Positions 1-7,846 are shown, counted from the first letter of the stretch. The stretch: 39,901 bases of DNA from an uncultured Selenomonadales bacterium (GCA_900315805.1 ONAN01000026.1:1-39901); one strand, 5' to 3'. Program-made: numbers and translations. The notes: generated by a model from the sequence alone, not told the origin.

Positions 1-98
1 ATACGCCGTCAGAGCTATTTGATGCATTCCTCGATGAAGTTTATGCTATTGAGTGTGTTTCTTGATTATAGTTGTTCAAATTCAACTTGCAATTTACC
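1..98 (+). mobile_element. Right end of an IS30-like insertion sequence (partial, copy 1)
   Basis: These 98 bases are repeated exactly, in inverse orientation, at 39804-39901. In frame 3 they read TPSELFDAFLDEVYAI followed by four more residues and a TGA at 63-65. That resembles the C-terminus of IS30-family transposases, a family assignment made from memory. The ~33 bp after the stop would include the terminal inverted repeat and end at base 98, where the two copies diverge. Only the 3' end of the transposase is in the window. The element is AT-rich compared with most of the contig. Another transposase family is possible, but an IS end is the simplest reading of a perfect repeat at both contig termini. 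Confidence 0.6.
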
Positions 99-801
99 TT
101 TAGAAAACAATCTTCAAAAATCTCAAAGATCTTATATTGAAAAGTTTCAATATATTGTTTTTCTCCTCAATACTACAGGGTGCACTCTTATGTTTCCTTT
201 AGTGCGCGAAAAATTGGGCTTAAGTGATTTAGAAACTTTAAGCATTACGACATTCGACAATCATATTTACTGGTTTATTTGGGGCATAATAATGGTCATT
301 GTCTCAATGATAATAGAGTACATTAGCATAGAGCGTGAAAAAGTGTATGCTAACCATATTAGAAGCTATAAAGAGTTACAGTTAAGAAATCTAAATATGT
401 TTCAAGATTTTATCCAAGGGACAAATTATTGTAGCCATTTTTCTCCGTATACTAAAGAGTCATATGCAGATAACTTAAAGAAATTACAAACAAGGTTAGC
501 TTATTATGAAATTTTAAGAGAAGCGAATTATCGTAATCTGGAACTTGCTCAACATTTAAACTATATTGCTTTATGGTTATGCATACTTTCATATAGTTTC
601 TTTTATTTAGGGCTTCAGGGCTTTTCTTTTACGTCGGCATATTATCAACACTGGTATTATTTAACATCAGTCATTGTTCCTTTTCTGATTGGGTTGTATA
701 TTATCAAAAAAATCATTGAATGCGCTAAGATTGTAGATATGAGAGAAACGGAATATAGAACAATCAAAGAGACATATGAGCAAAATACGGGCGTCAATTA
801 A
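99..801 (+). pseudogene. 5'-truncated AT-rich gene for a multi-pass membrane protein, unknown function
   Basis: The reading frame is open from the window start to a TAA at 799-801, but bases 1-98 belong to the insertion sequence, so the native start has been replaced. About 233 residues follow the junction. Hydrophobic segments lie roughly at YIVFLLN..LMFPLV, WFIWGIIMVIVSMII, ALWLCILSYSFFYLG and LTSVIVPFLIGLYII. A charged, probably cytoplasmic helical stretch of about 80 residues sits between the two pairs of membrane segments. Base composition is far more AT-rich than the glycogen genes, which suggests acquisition by transfer. I do not recognise the family. The N-terminus is probably non-native, so the product may be inactive. 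A TTG at 19 could in principle start translation inside the IS end. Confidence 0.6.
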
Positions 802-892
802 AATGGTGCTAGGGTCCAACTGAAATAGCCAATTGGTAGTGCCGACGAAAAGTTGATCCCTACCAGTTTCAAACAACCCCCAACACAACAAT

Positions 893-919
893 GGCCGGTG
901 CGCTTGCACTGGCCGTTTT
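893..919 (+). terminator. Candidate rho-independent terminator
   Basis: GGCCGGTGC (893-901) can pair with GCACTGGCC (906-914) across a GCTT loop, with one G-T pair, and is followed by GTTTT. It lies 90 bp beyond the stop of the truncated membrane gene and is preceded by an A/C-rich tract. Confidence 0.5.
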
Positions 920-930
920 CGCCTATCCGT

Positions 931-1077
931 CTATTCTTCTATTTCTCTATTCTTCTCCTCCTCCTCTTCCGTCCATTTCCGGAAAATATCGAAGGCCAGT
1001 CGGAACTTGTCTTTGGCTTCGCCGGACCGGGTGGGAAAAAAGCCGGTCAGGTTCGCGGACGAAGTGATCTGGTACAT
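931..1077 (-). CDS. Possible small protein or C-terminal relic (48 aa)
   Basis: On the minus strand an ATG at 1077 opens a 48-codon frame ending with TAG at 931. The product would start MYQITSSANLTGFF and end in a highly charged Glu/Lys tail. The frame stays open upstream of the ATG for a further ~22 codons, so this could be the end of a decayed larger gene. No good ribosome-binding site is visible. I do not recognise the product and it may not be expressed. Confidence 0.2.
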   Translation of the reverse strand: MYQITSSANLTGFFPTRSGEAKDKFRLAFDIFRKWTEEEEEKNREIEE

Positions 1078-1213
1078 CCGCCGCGCCGCAGTCGCAGACC
1101 TAAAAACTATGGTATCCCTCAGTACGCTTTTTCCCGTTTTCTGTCATAATGAAGACAGGACAAGTCCGTAAAACCACAGCGTAATGGTTTCAATCAAACA
1201 GGGGGTGATTCCC

Positions 1214-2116
1214 ATGCAGCGTACAAGTAGTTTATGGAAACGCATCGTCGTGCCGCTCTGCACAATGTCCCTGCTGCTGGGCCTGGCGGCTGGCGGCAGC
1301 GCGGCCTCGTCCGACTGCCTCAAGGACAGCCGGGGCCAGTGCCTCAGCGGCTTGCACGACACCTTCGCGGAGCCGGACACGCCTGCCGAAAAGCTGGCCG
1401 GTCTCGCCGGCGCCTGGCGGGTGCAGCATTACACGCTCTCGGACGGAGACGCCCTGTACTTTCCAAAACAGCTCGGCGCTTCCCGCCTGCTGGTGCAGGC
1501 CGGGGACGATGGAACCGTGACGGCGTCCTTCCGCGATGCCGGCGATGGCACTGTCCAGCCGGCCGACTATGAGTTCACCCTGCGGTACGACGAAGAGGCG
1601 GATTACCCCTTCCTGCACCTGTCTTCCTGGCGGGCGGTGCTGGAAAGCCCGCAGCTGCAGGCCGGCGAACGGTTCACCATCACCCGCCTCGGCGAGGACC
1701 TGCTGCTGATGCAGCACATCTTCCCCTTTGACGGGACGCAGGCCGCCGTCCATTACCGCCTCGAACGGGGCCAGGGCGACGCCTTCACCGGCGGGAGCGA
1801 CCGCTATTACCAGCTCGTCGGCACGTACCGGAACAATGTCCCCTGCGGCGCCGAAGGGGAGCAGGAGCTCATCCTGGCCGCCGACGGCACCGGCACGCTC
1901 CGTGTCAATGACGCCGAATATCCCTTCACGGTGGAGGAAAAGGCCGGCACCATGCGCCCCGGGCCCTACGCCGCCATGGGCTGGCATCTGCAGCTGAACC
2001 TGGAACCGTCCGGGTACTGCGACCTGATTCTGGAACGCCCTGGCTTCCTCAAGCTCGTCGAGCACGGACTGCCCGGCAGCGACCCGGCCACCGTGACTTT
2101 GCGTCCGCGCATCTGA
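1214..2116 (+). CDS. Exported protein of unknown function, two beta-rich repeats
   Basis: The ATG at 1214 is preceded by GGGGGTGA at 1200-1207, which makes it a better start than the in-frame ATG at 1184. The 300-residue product begins MQRTSSLWKR, then a hydrophobic run (VPLCTMSLLLGLAAG) and an Ala-Ser-rich cleavage region, so it has a Sec-type signal peptide of about 30 residues. The mature part seems to hold two similar modules: one beginning LAGAWRVQHYTL and one beginning LVGTYRNNVP. Each is followed by short strands rich in Gly/Asp turns, as in small beta-barrel or lipocalin-like folds. That fold is inferred from pattern only. It probably acts in the periplasm or at the cell surface. It stands alone, with a shared terminator between it and the convergent ammonia-lyase gene. 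No function is proposed. Confidence 0.75.
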   Translation: MQRTSSLWKRIVVPLCTMSLLLGLAAGGSAASSDCLKDSRGQCLSGLHDTFAEPDTPAEKLAGLAGAWRVQHYTLSDGDALYFPKQLGASRLLVQAGDDGTVTASFRDAGDGTVQPADYEFTLRYDEEADYPFLHLSSWRAVLESPQLQAGERFTITRLGEDLLLMQHIFPFDGTQAAVHYRLERGQGDAFTGGSDRYYQLVGTYRNNVPCGAEGEQELILAADGTGTLRVNDAEYPFTVEEKAGTMRPGPYAAMGWHLQLNLEPSGYCDLILERPGFLKLVEHGLPGSDPATVTLRPRI

Positions 2117-2175
2117 CGGACCCGGCCCGATGTATCCCCCGCGGGGAAGGCAAAAGAAAATAGGAACATACGAAA

Positions 2176-2210
2176 AAGCGGCTTCCGGTTTTACGGAAAC
2201 CGCTTCTTTT
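2176..2210. terminator. Bidirectional rho-independent terminator
   Basis: AAGCGGCTTCCG (2176-2187) pairs with CGGAAACCGCTT (2194-2205), with minor bulging. A T-run follows on the plus strand and an A-run precedes it, giving U-runs in both directions. It separates the convergent exported-protein gene (ends 2116) and dpaL (ends 2255). Confidence 0.8.
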
Positions 2211-2254
2211 CGTTGTTGCAGGGGGCGCTTCCCTGGCCGCTTCTTTTCGTTGTT

Positions 2255-3469
2255 TCACTCCGTTATCCGCGCGAACGCGCCGTCCCACACGATCTTCCGG
2301 TAGTTTTCCCGGTCCGTGGCGCCTTCCGTGGAGATGCACAGCACCTGGGCGCTGCCGTCGAGGCCCAGTTCGTCCCGCAGGCCGCGCAGGGCTGGGTTGC
2401 GCAGCAGCTCCGCGACAAATCCTGTCGTGGCAGCGCCGCTTTCGCCGGAAATGATCCGTCCGTCGCCGGGCAGGGGCGCGCCCAGAATACGCATGCCGTC
2501 GGCCGCCACCCAGTCGGGAATGGAAACGAAGTAATCGGCCGTATCCTTCAGCAAATCCCAGGCGAGGGAGCACGGTTCGCCGCAGCACAGGCCCGCCATG
2601 ATGGAGTGCAGCTCCCGGACGGCGTGCAGTTTCCCGTCATCGGCCGCGGCCGTGCGGAAGAGGCAGTCCGCCCCGTTCGGTTCGACGACCGTGATGACGG
2701 GCTTCGCCGCGCCGGGGCAGCGGTCGGAGAAATAGGCCGCCACCGCTCCCGCCATGGAGCCCACGCCGGCCTGGAGGAAGATGTGCGTCGGCGCCGTCGG
2801 CAGCTGTTCCGCCGCCTCATCGGCCAGGGTCAGATATCCCTGCATGATCCACCGCGGGATTTCCGTGTACCCTTCCCACGCCGTGTCCTGCACCAGGATC
2901 CAGCCATGCCGCTCCGCCTGGGAAGCCGCAAACCGCACCGTGTCATCGTAATTGCCATCGCGGATGGACGCCTCCGCCCCGAGCCGCCGGATGTTCTCCA
3001 GCCGCTCTGCCGCGCTCCCCGCCGGCATGTAGACGACCGCCTTCTGCCCCAGCTGCCGTGCCGTCCACGCCACGCCCCGGCCATGATTTCCGTCCGTCGC
3101 CGTGACAAAGGACATCGTACCCAGTTGGGCACGGGCCCCGGGACCCGCCAGATCCGCAAAGCCCAGCTCCGCCAGCGGCCGCCCCAGCCTGCGCGCCAGC
3201 ACATTCGCCATGCTGTAGGTGCCGCCGAGGGCCTTGAACGCATTCAGTCCGAAGCGGTAACTTTCGTCCTTCACATAGAGGCCGCCCAGGCCCAGCTCCC
3301 GCGCCAGGCTGCGCAGCGGCACCAGCGGCGTTTCGCCGTATTCCGGAACCGTCCGGTGGAACGCCCGCACCTGCCGCGCCTGCGCCACGCCGAACGCCGG
3401 CGGGACGCTCACGGAACGGGAATGTTTGTGATGTACAACGTTGAGGGAATCCTGAATAAAGTTGGTCAT
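2255..3469 (-). CDS. dpaL: Diaminopropionate ammonia-lyase (PLP-dependent)
   Basis: A 404-residue fold-type II PLP enzyme that converts 2,3-diaminopropionate to pyruvate and two ammonia (family knowledge; the E. coli homologue is YgeX, about 398 aa). The PLP-binding lysine is seen in LNAFKALGG (K79). The family signature ATDGNHGRG follows at residues 124-132, with the catalytic Asp expected at D126. A Gly-rich phosphate-binding loop (LQAGVGSMAGAV) and SGESGAATTG lie further on. The start at 3469 is supported by AGGAGG a few bases upstream on the minus strand. It is a single gene, convergent with the exported-protein gene and divergent from the small gene at 3640. In fermentative amino-acid users it supplies carbon and nitrogen from diaminopropionate. 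No cofactor residue appears to be missing. Confidence 0.93.
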   Translation of the reverse strand: MTNFIQDSLNVVHHKHSRSVSVPPAFGVAQARQVRAFHRTVPEYGETPLVPLRSLARELGLGGLYVKDESYRFGLNAFKALGGTYSMANVLARRLGRPLAELGFADLAGPGARAQLGTMSFVTATDGNHGRGVAWTARQLGQKAVVYMPAGSAAERLENIRRLGAEASIRDGNYDDTVRFAASQAERHGWILVQDTAWEGYTEIPRWIMQGYLTLADEAAEQLPTAPTHIFLQAGVGSMAGAVAAYFSDRCPGAAKPVITVVEPNGADCLFRTAAADDGKLHAVRELHSIMAGLCCGEPCSLAWDLLKDTADYFVSIPDWVAADGMRILGAPLPGDGRIISGESGAATTGFVAELLRNPALRGLRDELGLDGSAQVLCISTEGATDRENYRKIVWDGAFARITE

Positions 3470-3521
3470 GGCAGCCGCCTCCTTTTGGTTCCATTATACC
3501 GTGCGGAGGGGCGGAACGCTA

Positions 3522-3565
3522 TGCCTTCTGAAATGAGAAATTGGCGTGGTATCCGGCAGGGAGGA
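3522..3565. repeat. Copy 1 of a ~44-bp intergenic repeat module
   Basis: The module begins ATGCCTTCTGAAA, contains GGCGTG then TATCCGGCAGGGAGG. Related copies with the same order of words (ATGCCTTC, GGCGTG, TATCCG, AGGGAGG) lie at 4626-4670 and 4681-4724. It sits between divergent genes. Confidence 0.6.
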
Positions 3566-3589
3566 TGTCACGTTCTTTCCAAATGGTGT

Positions 3590-3595
3590 ATAATG
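3590..3595 (+). promoter_or_regulatory. Probable -10 element for the 3640 gene pair
   Basis: A perfect TATAAT lies 44 bp before the start codon at 3640. No convincing -35 was found at 17 bp spacing, where the sequence is TGTCAC. Confidence 0.45.
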
Positions 3596-3639
3596 TCAGT
3601 GTGGGATGTACAAAGTAATACAGAAAGGAAGGATTTTCG

Positions 3640-4047
3640 ATGGCGAAGAAACTGGCTCCCATGGAAACATTGCGCGCCTATCTCGTAGGCGATGAACAGG
3701 AACGCATCCAGCGTTTCATCGAATTGTGGAATGCCTGGCAGCCCGAAGGGGGCTCCAAGCTGGTACGCCGGGGCGACAAGGAAGCGATGAAGGCCCTGCT
3801 GCAGAAGTACCCCGCCGCGTGGGCCATGCAGGCACTGCTGAACTTGTGGAAAGATGACGGCCTGCATGAACAGGACATCTTTTTCCGCGTGACGCCGGCC
3901 GACGGGGAACTGCTGTGCGACGCCTGGGAGACGCCCGATGACCTGATCGCGGACCAGATGCAGCGCGGTGAGGACGGGACGCCGGGCCTGGCGGCCTTTG
4001 CAGTGAATCAGTTCCATGCGAGAGGGGTGTGGCAAGGTGAAGTCTGA
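3640..4047 (+). CDS. Conserved-looking hypothetical protein (135 aa)
   Basis: The ATG at 3640 follows AGGAAGG with good spacing. The product is a soluble, acidic, mostly helical protein beginning MAKKLAPMETLRAYL. Trp, Leu and charged residues are spread through it (for example LWNAWQPEGG and PAAWAMQALLNLW). There is no signal peptide or membrane segment. I do not recognise the family. The reading frame of the next gene overlaps its 3' end, so the two are probably translated together and may work together. Confidence 0.65.
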   Translation: MAKKLAPMETLRAYLVGDEQERIQRFIELWNAWQPEGGSKLVRRGDKEAMKALLQKYPAAWAMQALLNLWKDDGLHEQDIFFRVTPADGELLCDAWETPDDLIADQMQRGEDGTPGLAAFAVNQFHARGVWQGEV

Positions 4048-4519
4048 TACGGTAGATGAGCTCATCAAGGGCATTGACGCGTTTATGGACCGGTACGAGG
4101 AAGAGCACGAAGACTATTCCGATGACCAGCTGCGGGACGGCATCGCGGCGGAATGGCACGCCTTCCTGAAGGAATACAATGCGGCTTCCGGCAACAAACC
4201 GGAATGCTATCTGCTCGCTTCGAAGAGCACGACGGGGGCGGAGCTCGTGGCGGCAGCGGAAGGGGAAGGTTTCCCGCTGACGACGGACGCCATTGCGACG
4301 CTTTTTGCGGATGCGAAGCTGGAGAACTCGGACGATTTGCTGGTGATTACCTGCGAAAACGGGGTGTTCAAGGCGCAGACCCTGGGCAACCTGCATCAGT
4401 TCTTCCGGCGCAAGGAGATCCTGTTCGGCCTGTTCGACGAGTGGTATCGCCGCGTTCACGGCAGCCGGGATCCGCTGGCGGCGGAGCATATCAGTGATAG
4501 TCACAGTGGAAGGCTGTGA
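4037..4519 (+). CDS. Hypothetical protein, translationally coupled to its upstream neighbour
   Basis: The chosen start is GTG at 4037, with AGAGGGG about ten bases upstream. This overlaps the end of the upstream gene by 11 bp. An in-frame ATG at 4016 has no ribosome-binding site but would give 167 residues instead of 160. The product is acidic, with an N-terminal helical part (ELIKGIDAFMDRYEEEHEDYSDDQL). A mixed region follows (CYLLASKSTTGAELVAAAEGEGFPLTTDAI), and the C-terminal segment contains HQFFRRKEILFGLFDEWYRR. No known motif was found. The overlap with the 3640 gene suggests a two-gene operon. Confidence 0.65.
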   Translation: MKSDTVDELIKGIDAFMDRYEEEHEDYSDDQLRDGIAAEWHAFLKEYNAASGNKPECYLLASKSTTGAELVAAAEGEGFPLTTDAIATLFADAKLENSDDLLVITCENGVFKAQTLGNLHQFFRRKEILFGLFDEWYRRVHGSRDPLAAEHISDSHSGRL

Positions 4520-4570
4520 GGGGCAGGGGGCCCTTTTCCTTTGCGGTGCACGGCTCGCAATATTGAGGCA

Positions 4571-4625
4571 GGTGGCCCTTTTCTCAATACGGTGCAGTTG
4601 CTCCTATTTTGAGAAAAGGGCCACC
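4571..4625. repeat. Conserved-loop hairpin, copy A (loop in reverse orientation)
   Basis: A 17-bp perfect stem: 4571-4587 (GGTGGCCCTTTTCTCAA) pairs with 4609-4625. The 21-nt loop at 4588-4608 is the exact reverse complement of the loop shared by the copies at 5354-5374, 22588-22608 and 27288-27308. Outer bases AGGCA and TGCCTT extend the pairing with one unpaired base. There is no T-run, so it is not a standard terminator. Confidence 0.85.
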
Positions 4626-4670
4626 ATGCCTTCCAATACGAGGGGACGGCGTGTTATCCGATAGGGAGGG
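4626..4670. repeat. Copy 2 of the ~44-bp intergenic module
   Basis: Begins ATGCCTTCCAATACGAGG, then GGCGTG, TATCCG and AGGGAGG. It directly abuts the right arm of hairpin copy A. Confidence 0.6.
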
Positions 4671-4680
4671 AAGGGCCGCC

Positions 4681-4724
4681 ATGCCTTCTAAAACGAAGGT
4701 TCGGCGTGTTATCCGTTAGGGAGG
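4681..4724. repeat. Copy 3 of the ~44-bp intergenic module
   Basis: Begins ATGCCTTCTAAAACGAAGG, then GGCGTG, TATCCG and TAGGGAGG. It is preceded by GGGCCGCC, which resembles the end of a hairpin arm, so it may mark a second hairpin that has lost its other half. Confidence 0.6.
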
Positions 4725-4776
4725 TGTGGGCCCCCTGGCGCTCCGGAAGATGGAAAATAGTTGGGTGCGATTATTT

Positions 4777-4813
4777 CCTCCAGTAGTTATCGTTCGGCGA
4801 TAATTACTGGAGG
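4777..4813 (+). promoter_or_regulatory. Inverted repeat overlapping the AbiEi-relic ribosome-binding site
   Basis: CCTCCAGTAGTTATCG (4777-4792) and CGATAATTACTGGAGG (4798-4813) form 15 of 16 pairs around TTCGG. The right arm contains the GGAGG of the downstream start at 4821. AbiEi antitoxins are known to repress their own promoters by binding inverted repeats. This could be such an operator, or an RNA hairpin hiding the ribosome-binding site. The trailing GATTTTT also makes it terminator-like. Confidence 0.6.
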
Positions 4814-4820
4814 GATTTTT

Positions 4821-5212
4821 ATGCTGCGAACCACATGGGATTTGGTGTTTGAACTGCAACAGCAAGGATACCGGAATCCCAATACCAAGATACAGCGCCT
4901 GGTGCGGGAGGGAAAGTTGTTTCCCATCCGGCGGGGGCTCTACGAAACGGATCCGAATGTCGACCGGTATCTGTTGGCGGGCGTTACAGCTATCAGATTG
5001 CCACGCCGGAAAAGGCGCTCTGCGATATGCTCTACCTCCAGCCTGTCGTGCATACCGTTGCGGACTTGCAGGAGCTGATGTTTGCGGACTTGCGGATTGA
5101 CGAGGAAGACTTTGCTAAATTGAATCGCGAAGATTTGTTGTTCCTTGCCCCGCGTTACCGGCGGGACACGCTGCGGTGCCTGGCTCAATTGTTGAAGGAG
5201 AAGAAATCATGA
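4821..5212 (+). pseudogene. Decayed AbiEi-family antitoxin gene (type IV toxin-antitoxin)
   Basis: The first ~53 codons from ATG 4821 read like the N-terminal winged-helix part of AbiEi antitoxins (NPNTKIQRLVREGKLFPIRRG, ending YLLAG). Near 4980 the homology jumps to another frame, which carries the family's late motif YQIATPEKALCDMLY and a C-terminal region ending at TGA 5210-5212 (DLRIDEEDFAKLNREDLL). So roughly the middle third is deleted and the frame is shifted. AbiEi normally neutralises the nucleotidyltransferase toxin AbiEii. A start-like ATGATG at 5210 with GGAG upstream marks where a partner gene may have begun, but no toxin sequence remains. The ribosome-binding site of the relic is intact. 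Family assignment is from memory of the motifs and is fairly secure. Confidence 0.75.
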
Positions 5213-5331
5213 TGGCGAGCAATATCGGAACGCCGAACCGTAAGAACCCCGTCCCCGTCATACGGATACCCCCCATTTTCTCACACTGTACGTACCCTGG
5301 CGGGATGCCGCCATTTCCCGTTTCACACGAG

Positions 5332-5396
5332 GGAGAGGGGCCCCGTTTCCCAAAATAGGAGCAACTGCACCGTATTGGGAAACGGGGTCCCTCTCC
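5332..5396. repeat. Conserved-loop hairpin, copy B
   Basis: A 22-bp stem: 5332-5353 pairs with 5375-5396, with a single G-T pair. The arm sequence (GGAGAGGGGCCCCGTTTCCC plus AA) is unlike the other copies outside the last few bases. The 21-nt loop at 5354-5374 (AATAGGAGC..TGCACCGTA) is identical to copies C and D. It lies about 100 bp upstream of the glgC promoter. No T-run follows. Confidence 0.85.
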
Positions 5397-5494
5397 GTTG
5401 TATAGTTACACGCAAGAAAAGGCGGCACCCCCAAAAATTTAACCATCTTTTTACAACTTAATAGGTACGCCCCCCAAGAGAACGCTGCTACATG

Positions 5495-5503
5495 TGGTAT
5501 AAT
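5495..5503 (+). promoter_or_regulatory. Probable glgC promoter (extended -10)
   Basis: TG, one base, then TATAAT (5498-5503) is an extended -10 element 46 bp before the GTG start of glgC. The -35 region is weak, as is common with an extended -10. Confidence 0.55.
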
Positions 5504-5548
5504 AAAATCAGCACAATATCGGAATTTTACAAGCAGGGGGCGACGATT

Positions 5549-6730
5549 GTGAGTAAGGTAGAATGTTTGGCCATGATTCTGGCCGGCGGCAAGGGCAGCC
5601 GGCTCGGCGTGTTGACGAAGAATGTGGCGAAGCCGGCGGTGCTGTTTGGCGCCAAGTACCGCATCATTGACTTCACCCTGAGTAACTGCCGCAATTCGGG
5701 CATCGGTACGGTGGGCATCCTGACGCAGTACCAGCCGCTGGAGCTGAACTGGTATATCGGCAATGGCAGCAGCTGGGACCTGGATTCGGAGGGCGGCGGT
5801 ACGTTCGTCCTGCCGCCGTACATGAATGACAAGGATTCGTCGAACTGGTACCAGGGCACGGCGGACGCGATTTACCAGAACCTGAATTTCCTGGACATGA
5901 TCGATCCGCAGTACGTGGTGGTGTTGTCGGGCGACCATATCTATTCGATGGATTACGGCACGATGCTGGCGTTCCACAAAAAGCACCATGCGAAGGCGAC
6001 GGTGAGTACGCTGCGGGTGCCGCTGTCGGAGGCGTCGCGGTTCGGCATCATGAATGCGGACAACAATTTCCGCATCGTGGAGTTCGAAGAGAAACCGGCC
6101 CATCCCAAGAGTGATTTGGCGTCCATGGGCATCTACATCTTTGATAAAGAGACGCTCAAGAAATACCTGGTGGAGGATGCGGCGCGGCAGGATTCGGACC
6201 ACGATTTCGGCAAGAACATCATCCCGAAGATGCTGGCGGACAAGGTGCCGGTCTTCGCGTATCCTTTCGACGGGTACTGGAAGGATGTGGGCACGTTCGA
6301 GAGCCTGTGGCAGGCGAACATGGACCTGTTGAGCGACAATCCGCCCATCAGCCTCAATGATCCGGCGTGGCGCATCTATTCGGGCAATCAGTCTCTGCCG
6401 CCGCACTACGTGGGGCCCCGGGGCAGCATGGTGAGCTCCCTGGCGGGCGAAGGCGCGGTCATTCTGGGGCGCGTCATGCATTCGGTCATCTTCTACGGCG
6501 TGAAGGTCGAGGAGGGGGCCGAGGTAACGGATTCGGTAATCATGCCGGGTGCGGTCATTGAAAAAGGCGCTGTCGTGGACCACGCGATCCTGGGCGAGCG
6601 GTGCCGCGTGAAGGCCGGTGCGGTCGTGCGCGGCAAGGTCGGCAGCATCCGGGTGTACGGCAACGATTCGGTGTTGGCGCCGGCGGGGGACGATGTCCCT
6701 GCCGCGGCGTCCGGAAAGGGGGCGAAGTAA
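5549..6730 (+). CDS. glgC: Glucose-1-phosphate adenylyltransferase, catalytic subunit
   Basis: Makes ADP-glucose from ATP and glucose-1-phosphate, the committed step of bacterial glycogen synthesis. The 393-residue product shows the nucleotide-binding loop GGKGSRL (residues 13-19) and [15 protein letters not shown] (28-42). It also has SGDHIY near 128 and EEKPA near 180, and a C-terminal left-handed beta-helix with hexapeptide repeats from about 285. The start is the GTG at 5549, with AGGGGG at 5535-5540. Upstream codons in frame would add a non-homologous N-terminus. Its stop at 6728-6730 abuts the glgD start, so the two subunits are translated together as in Bacillus-type GlgCD. It is the first gene of a six-gene operon. 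Confidence 0.95.
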   Translation: MSKVECLAMILAGGKGSRLGVLTKNVAKPAVLFGAKYRIIDFTLSNCRNSGIGTVGILTQYQPLELNWYIGNGSSWDLDSEGGGTFVLPPYMNDKDSSNWYQGTADAIYQNLNFLDMIDPQYVVVLSGDHIYSMDYGTMLAFHKKHHAKATVSTLRVPLSEASRFGIMNADNNFRIVEFEEKPAHPKSDLASMGIYIFDKETLKKYLVEDAARQDSDHDFGKNIIPKMLADKVPVFAYPFDGYWKDVGTFESLWQANMDLLSDNPPISLNDPAWRIYSGNQSLPPHYVGPRGSMVSSLAGEGAVILGRVMHSVIFYGVKVEEGAEVTDSVIMPGAVIEKGAVVDHAILGERCRVKAGAVVRGKVGSIRVYGNDSVLAPAGDDVPAAASGKGAK

Positions 6731-7846
6731 ATGATGGATAATCCCATCATCGGGCTGATCAATCTGCAAGGCCCCAACTGCATGGAGGAGCTGAGCCCGA
6801 CGCGGCCGATTGCGTCGGAGCCTTTTGCGGGCAAGTTCCGGCTTATGGATTTCGCCCTGTCGACGATGGTCAATGCCGATGTGGACACGGTGGGCCTGCT
6901 GCTGCCGTTCCACAGCCGGTCGGTCCTGGACCATGTGCGGTCCGGCAAGGAGTGGAACCTGGCGCGCAAGCAGCACGGCCTGTTCTACCTGCCCGTCGAC
7001 GTGGAGTCGGAAGTTTCCGACCCCAAACCGGGGGACATCCGCACCTATTACAAGAACCTGCGCTATGTCGAGGTGGAGCGCAACCATTATCTGCTGCTGT
7101 CGGGCTGCGATGTGGTCCACAACACGGACTACAACCGCGTGTTCCACCAGCACCGCAGCCATAACGCGGACATCACGCTGGTCTACAAGACCCTGGACGA
7201 GGACGACCCGGGCAAGGCCTATGTGCTGAAGACGAGCGCGAGCGGGCGCATCCAGGCGATGGAGCAGCGGCCCGGCGCGAAAAAGGGCGACAAGCTGTTC
7301 CTGGGCGCGATCCTGCTGAACGGGGACCTGTTCGTCTCCATGGTGCGGCAGGCCTACGCGCAGAACCCGGACCAGTACCTGAACGATGTCCTGGCCCGCA
7401 ACGTGAAGCATCTCCGCATCTACGGGTACGAGTACACGGGGTACGCAAAGCGCATCAATTCGCTGGCGAACTTCTTCCAGGCCAACATGGACATGCTGGA
7501 CCAGGAGAACTGGAACGGCATCTTCCGCCAGGACCGCAAGATCTACACGAAGATCAAGGACGAGGCGCCGGCGAAGTACATGGCGGACGCGAAGGTGACC
7601 AATTCCCTCGTGGCGAACGGCTGCATCATCGAGGGGACGGTGGAGAACTCCATCCTCTTCCGCAAGGTGCGGGTCGGCCGCAACGCCGTGGTGCGCAACT
7701 CCATCATCATGCAGAATTCCGTCATCGGCGAAGAGTCGCAGCTGAATTACGTGATCTGCGACAAAGACCGTTCCATCCAGCCCGAGGCGAACCTGTCGGG
7801 CACGAAGGACGAGCCCCTGACGATCATCAAACACGAAGTTATCTGA
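6731..7846 (+). CDS. glgD: Glucose-1-phosphate adenylyltransferase, GlgD (regulatory) subunit
   Basis: A 371-residue paralogue of GlgC that is expected to form a mixed tetramer with it. The N-terminus (NPIIGLINLQGPNCMEEL) lacks the GGxGxRL nucleotide loop that GlgC has. It keeps the fold: KFRLMDFALS, LLSGCDVV in place of SGDHIY, and a C-terminal beta-helix with repeats such as NSILFRKVRVGRNAVVRNSII. Loss of the catalytic loop while keeping the rest is typical of GlgD in Firmicutes, where it modulates or enhances GlgC activity. The start ATG immediately follows the glgC stop, and AAAGGGGG lies just upstream. A second ATG follows directly and could also be used. Confidence 0.92.
   Translation: MMDNPIIGLINLQGPNCMEELSPTRPIASEPFAGKFRLMDFALSTMVNADVDTVGLLLPFHSRSVLDHVRSGKEWNLARKQHGLFYLPVDVESEVSDPKPGDIRTYYKNLRYVEVERNHYLLLSGCDVVHNTDYNRVFHQHRSHNADITLVYKTLDEDDPGKAYVLKTSASGRIQAMEQRPGAKKGDKLFLGAILLNGDLFVSMVRQAYAQNPDQYLNDVLARNVKHLRIYGYEYTGYAKRINSLANFFQANMDMLDQENWNGIFRQDRKIYTKIKDEAPAKYMADAKVTNSLVANGCIIEGTVENSILFRKVRVGRNAVVRNSIIMQNSVIGEESQLNYVICDKDRSIQPEANLSGTKDEPLTIIKHEVI

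Larger units (their letters stand above)
802..1213. other. Intergenic region, mostly unassigned
   Basis: About 410 bp between the truncated membrane gene and the exported-protein gene. It holds a terminator-like hairpin at 893-919, a pyrimidine-rich tract around 931-973, and a possible 48-codon minus-strand frame (931-1077). No tRNA or recognisable regulatory RNA was seen. Confidence 0.5.
4520..4820. other. Intergenic repeat cluster
   Basis: This 300-bp stretch carries one complete conserved-loop hairpin (4571-4625), two ~44-bp modules (4626-4670 and 4681-4724) and a 16-bp inverted repeat over the ribosome-binding site of the AbiEi relic (4777-4813). No gene was seen. Confidence 0.6.
5213..5548. 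other. Intergenic region upstream of the glycogen operon
   Basis: About 335 bp. It contains the remains of a possible toxin-gene start, one conserved-loop hairpin (5332-5396), an AT-rich stretch, and the probable glgC promoter around 5495-5503. No complete gene was seen. Confidence 0.6.

Noticed and set aside
2213..3688. A 491-codon plus-strand frame opposite the diaminopropionate ammonia-lyase gene
   Set aside because: The minus-strand product has all PLP-enzyme motifs. The plus-strand frame is low-complexity Arg/Pro/Gly-rich and crosses a terminator and a promoter region.
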